Shown here piece after piece: positions 14,369 to 15,785 of a stretch of 15,785 nucleotides of DNA; within the stretch, counting starts at the first letter, position 1; the number at the start of each line of letters is the position of its first letter. The notes beneath the pieces are model-generated. The model worked only from the letters and a program-made list of their open reading frames with translations, did no database searches and was not told the DNA's origin. The translations under genes and the position numbers were made by a program. This stretch comes from Saprospiraceae bacterium (GTDB taxonomy: Bacteria > Bacteroidota > Bacteroidia > Chitinophagales > Saprospiraceae), in the NCBI GenBank assembly GCA_014379665.1, contig JACMLK010000008.1:1-15785 (forward strand), read 5' to 3'.

Positions 14369-14862
14369 ATTTTATATTACGTTCAGTGTATTATTTGATA
14401 AATAAATCAGTAACAAAAGGATGTTAATTATTTTTTTGAAAATAAAAATGAGTATATTTTCAGGGTAAGGATTTAACTAAGTTGCCACCAAAAAGCTCTG
14501 CATTTTAGTATCAATATTAAAATTTAAATTTACTCAAAACATTCTCAAATAATTATTTAATCCTAAATGTCCAAATTTAATGTGTTTGAATTGTCTGTGG
14601 CATTATAATGTCTTAAGTTGAACATTATTTTAAAATCCTGATAAGTTCCTCATCTGATTAAACATCAAAGAACACTCAATAGTGAATCAATGTCAAAAGA
14701 TCAGGAATTATCTTTAAAAGTATAAAATAATAATTAATATTCCAAATTTTACAAATAAAAAATCAATTTAATGATTCACTCAAGAGTCAAAACTCCCTTT
14801 TTTTTGTAAGTTTGGGCTTTATTAAAAGTACCTTTTTTAATTTAGCTGCCAAAATTACAATT
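14369..14862. other. Divergent intergenic region between recQ and kdsD
   Basis: These 494 nt are very AT-rich and separate the divergent recQ and kdsD starts. No coding frame with family similarity, tRNA or strong hairpin is visible. The only site I can support is the -7-like element at 14807 before kdsD. No clear recQ promoter motif was found in the 100 nt upstream of its ATG. Confidence 0.6.
14807..14814 (+). promoter_or_regulatory. Candidate Bacteroidota -7 element for kdsD
   Basis: TAAGTTTG matches TAnnTTTG exactly, directly after a run of eight T. It predicts a transcription start near 14820 and a leader of about 43 nt before the TTG at 14863. No TTTG is visible at the -33 position. Confidence 0.35.
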
Positions 14863-15785
14863 TTGAATCCGAACCAACGTATAGAAATAAAAGAAAAGAT
14901 TGAAAATACATTAAAAATTGAAGGAAATGCCCTGTTGAAGCTTTCAGATAGTATTTCAGAAGAGGTTTGTGAAGCTGTATTAAATTTCTTTTATACCAAG
15001 GGCAGAGTGATTGTAACCGGTATAGGCAAAAGTGCTATTGTTGCACAAAAGATCGTTGCGACTTTAAATTCAACAGGGACATCATCCGTATTTATGCATG
15101 CAGCGGATGCCATTCACGGAGATCTGGGAATGATAGGTCCGGAGGATATTGTTTTATGTATTTCAAAAAGTGGAGATACCCCGGAAATTAAAGTACTTGT
15201 TCCACTCATTAAAGGATTTGGTAATTTATTAATCGCTATGGTGAGCAATTCAACTTCTTATCTTGCCAAAAATGCTGACCATAATATCTTTATTCCGGTT
15301 GATAACGAAGCAGATCCTAATAATCTGGCACCTACAACCAGCACTACACTCCAAATGGCAATGGGAGATGCTATTGCAATAGCATTATTATCATTAAGAG
15401 GATTTTCGCATAATGAATTTGCCAAATTTCACCCTGGTGGAAGTTTAGGCAAACAACTTTATATGAAAGTGGCTGATTTGAGCAGTCAAAATGAGAAACC
15501 AAAGGTATATGAAAATGATAGTATCCGAAAGGTAATTTTGGAAATATCTTCCAAAAGACTTGGCGCTACAGCTGTGGTGGATGATAATGAAAACATTAAA
15601 GGGATTATTACGGACGGAGATTTGAGAAGAATGCTTGAACATAAAGAAAGCGACACCTATACAAAAGCCTTAGATATTATGACTCCGCACCCAAAGCATA
15701 TTCAGAAAACCAATCTGGCTATTGATGCTCTTGGTATGATGAGAAAGTATAGCATCACCCAATTGATTGTATTGAATGAAAACAA
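14863..15785 (+). CDS. kdsD: Arabinose-5-phosphate isomerase (KpsF/GutQ family), 3' end cut off
   Basis: KdsD interconverts ribulose 5-phosphate and arabinose 5-phosphate, the first step towards KDO for lipopolysaccharide, in the cytoplasm. The SIS domain shows VTGIGKSAIVAQKIVATLNS (G53, K56, S57), HAADAIHGDLGM with H85, SKSGDTPEIK, NNLAPTTSTT and FAKFHPGGSLGK with H190. H85 and H190 match E. coli H88 and H193, a constant offset of three. Two CBS domains follow, with ITDGDLRRML and VMT-like DIMTPH in the first; the second runs off the window end. No ATG exists at the expected N-terminus. TTG at 14863 gives MNPNQRIEIKEKIENTLKIEG, in agreement with family length, so it is taken as start. The gene is divergent from recQ. 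Confidence 0.94.
   Translation, partial: MNPNQRIEIKEKIENTLKIEGNALLKLSDSISEEVCEAVLNFFYTKGRVIVTGIGKSAIVAQKIVATLNSTGTSSVFMHAADAIHGDLGMIGPEDIVLCISKSGDTPEIKVLVPLIKGFGNLLIAMVSNSTSYLAKNADHNIFIPVDNEADPNNLAPTTSTTLQMAMGDAIAIALLSLRGFSHNEFAKFHPGGSLGKQLYMKVADLSSQNEKPKVYENDSIRKVILEISSKRLGATAVVDDNENIKGIITDGDLRRMLEHKESDTYTKALDIMTPHPKHIQKTNLAIDALGMMRKYSITQLIVLNEN

Noticed and set aside
14608..14627. AATGT...ACATT inverted repeat in the recQ-kdsD gap as a regulatory site
   Set aside because: The arms are only 5 bp with a 10-nt spacer, which is expected by chance in AT-rich DNA.
1..15785. CRISPR arrays, tRNA or rRNA genes, phage genes, toxin-antitoxin pairs
   Set aside because: No regularly spaced repeats, cloverleaf sequences, rRNA motifs, phage structural genes or paired small ORFs of known toxin families were seen.

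Overview
The window looks like chromosomal DNA from a Bacteroidota bacterium, possibly a member of the Saprospiria or Chitinophagia (the class is inference only). The base composition is AT-rich. Several starts lack a clear Shine-Dalgarno sequence but sit just downstream of a TAnnTTTG element, the -7 promoter motif of Bacteroidota. One secreted protein ends in a tail resembling a type IX secretion sorting domain. The gene families are of Bacteroidota type: CcoI, KdsD, RecQ with a long C-terminus, and an ECF sigma factor. Most of the window is housekeeping sequence; about 8.4-11.2 kb looks like accessory sequence.

Layout: (1) 1-395, the 3' end of ruvC. (2) 614-3007, a CcoI/FixI-type copper P-type ATPase preceded by a Crp/Fnr-like palindrome, with no other cbb3 oxidase gene beside it. 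(3) 3082-3759 (-), an FtsE-like ABC ATPase without an FtsX partner. (4) 5685-3944 (-), a two-gene operon of an anchored protein with an OmpA domain preceded by a degenerate OmpA-like domain, then a membrane-anchored coiled-coil protein with a duplicated helix-hairpin-helix domain; it closes with a strong intrinsic terminator. (5) 5951-8356 (+), class I fructose-1,6-bisphosphatase followed closely by a secreted multidomain esterase.

(6) 8426-11228, the accessory stretch: a 69-codon ORF resembling the N-terminus of an anti-sigma factor, a 30-bp inverted repeat, a decayed IS3-family transposase, and two convergent genes for exported proteins (a DUF1566/Lcl domain and a formylglycine-generating-enzyme-like domain, both of families assigned to or related to the C-type-lectin-like fold). 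(7) 14368-11229 (-), a tight recQ-aroQ-sigma operon in which the sigma gene overlaps aroQ by 4 nt. (8) 14863 to the end (+), kdsD (arabinose-5-phosphate isomerase), divergent from recQ and cut by the window edge.

No complete new defence or mobile system is visible. The most promising uncharacterised items are the OmpA/helix-hairpin-helix operon, the apparent separation of an ECF sigma gene from an anti-sigma remnant by accessory DNA, and the Crp/Fnr-like operator upstream of ccoI.
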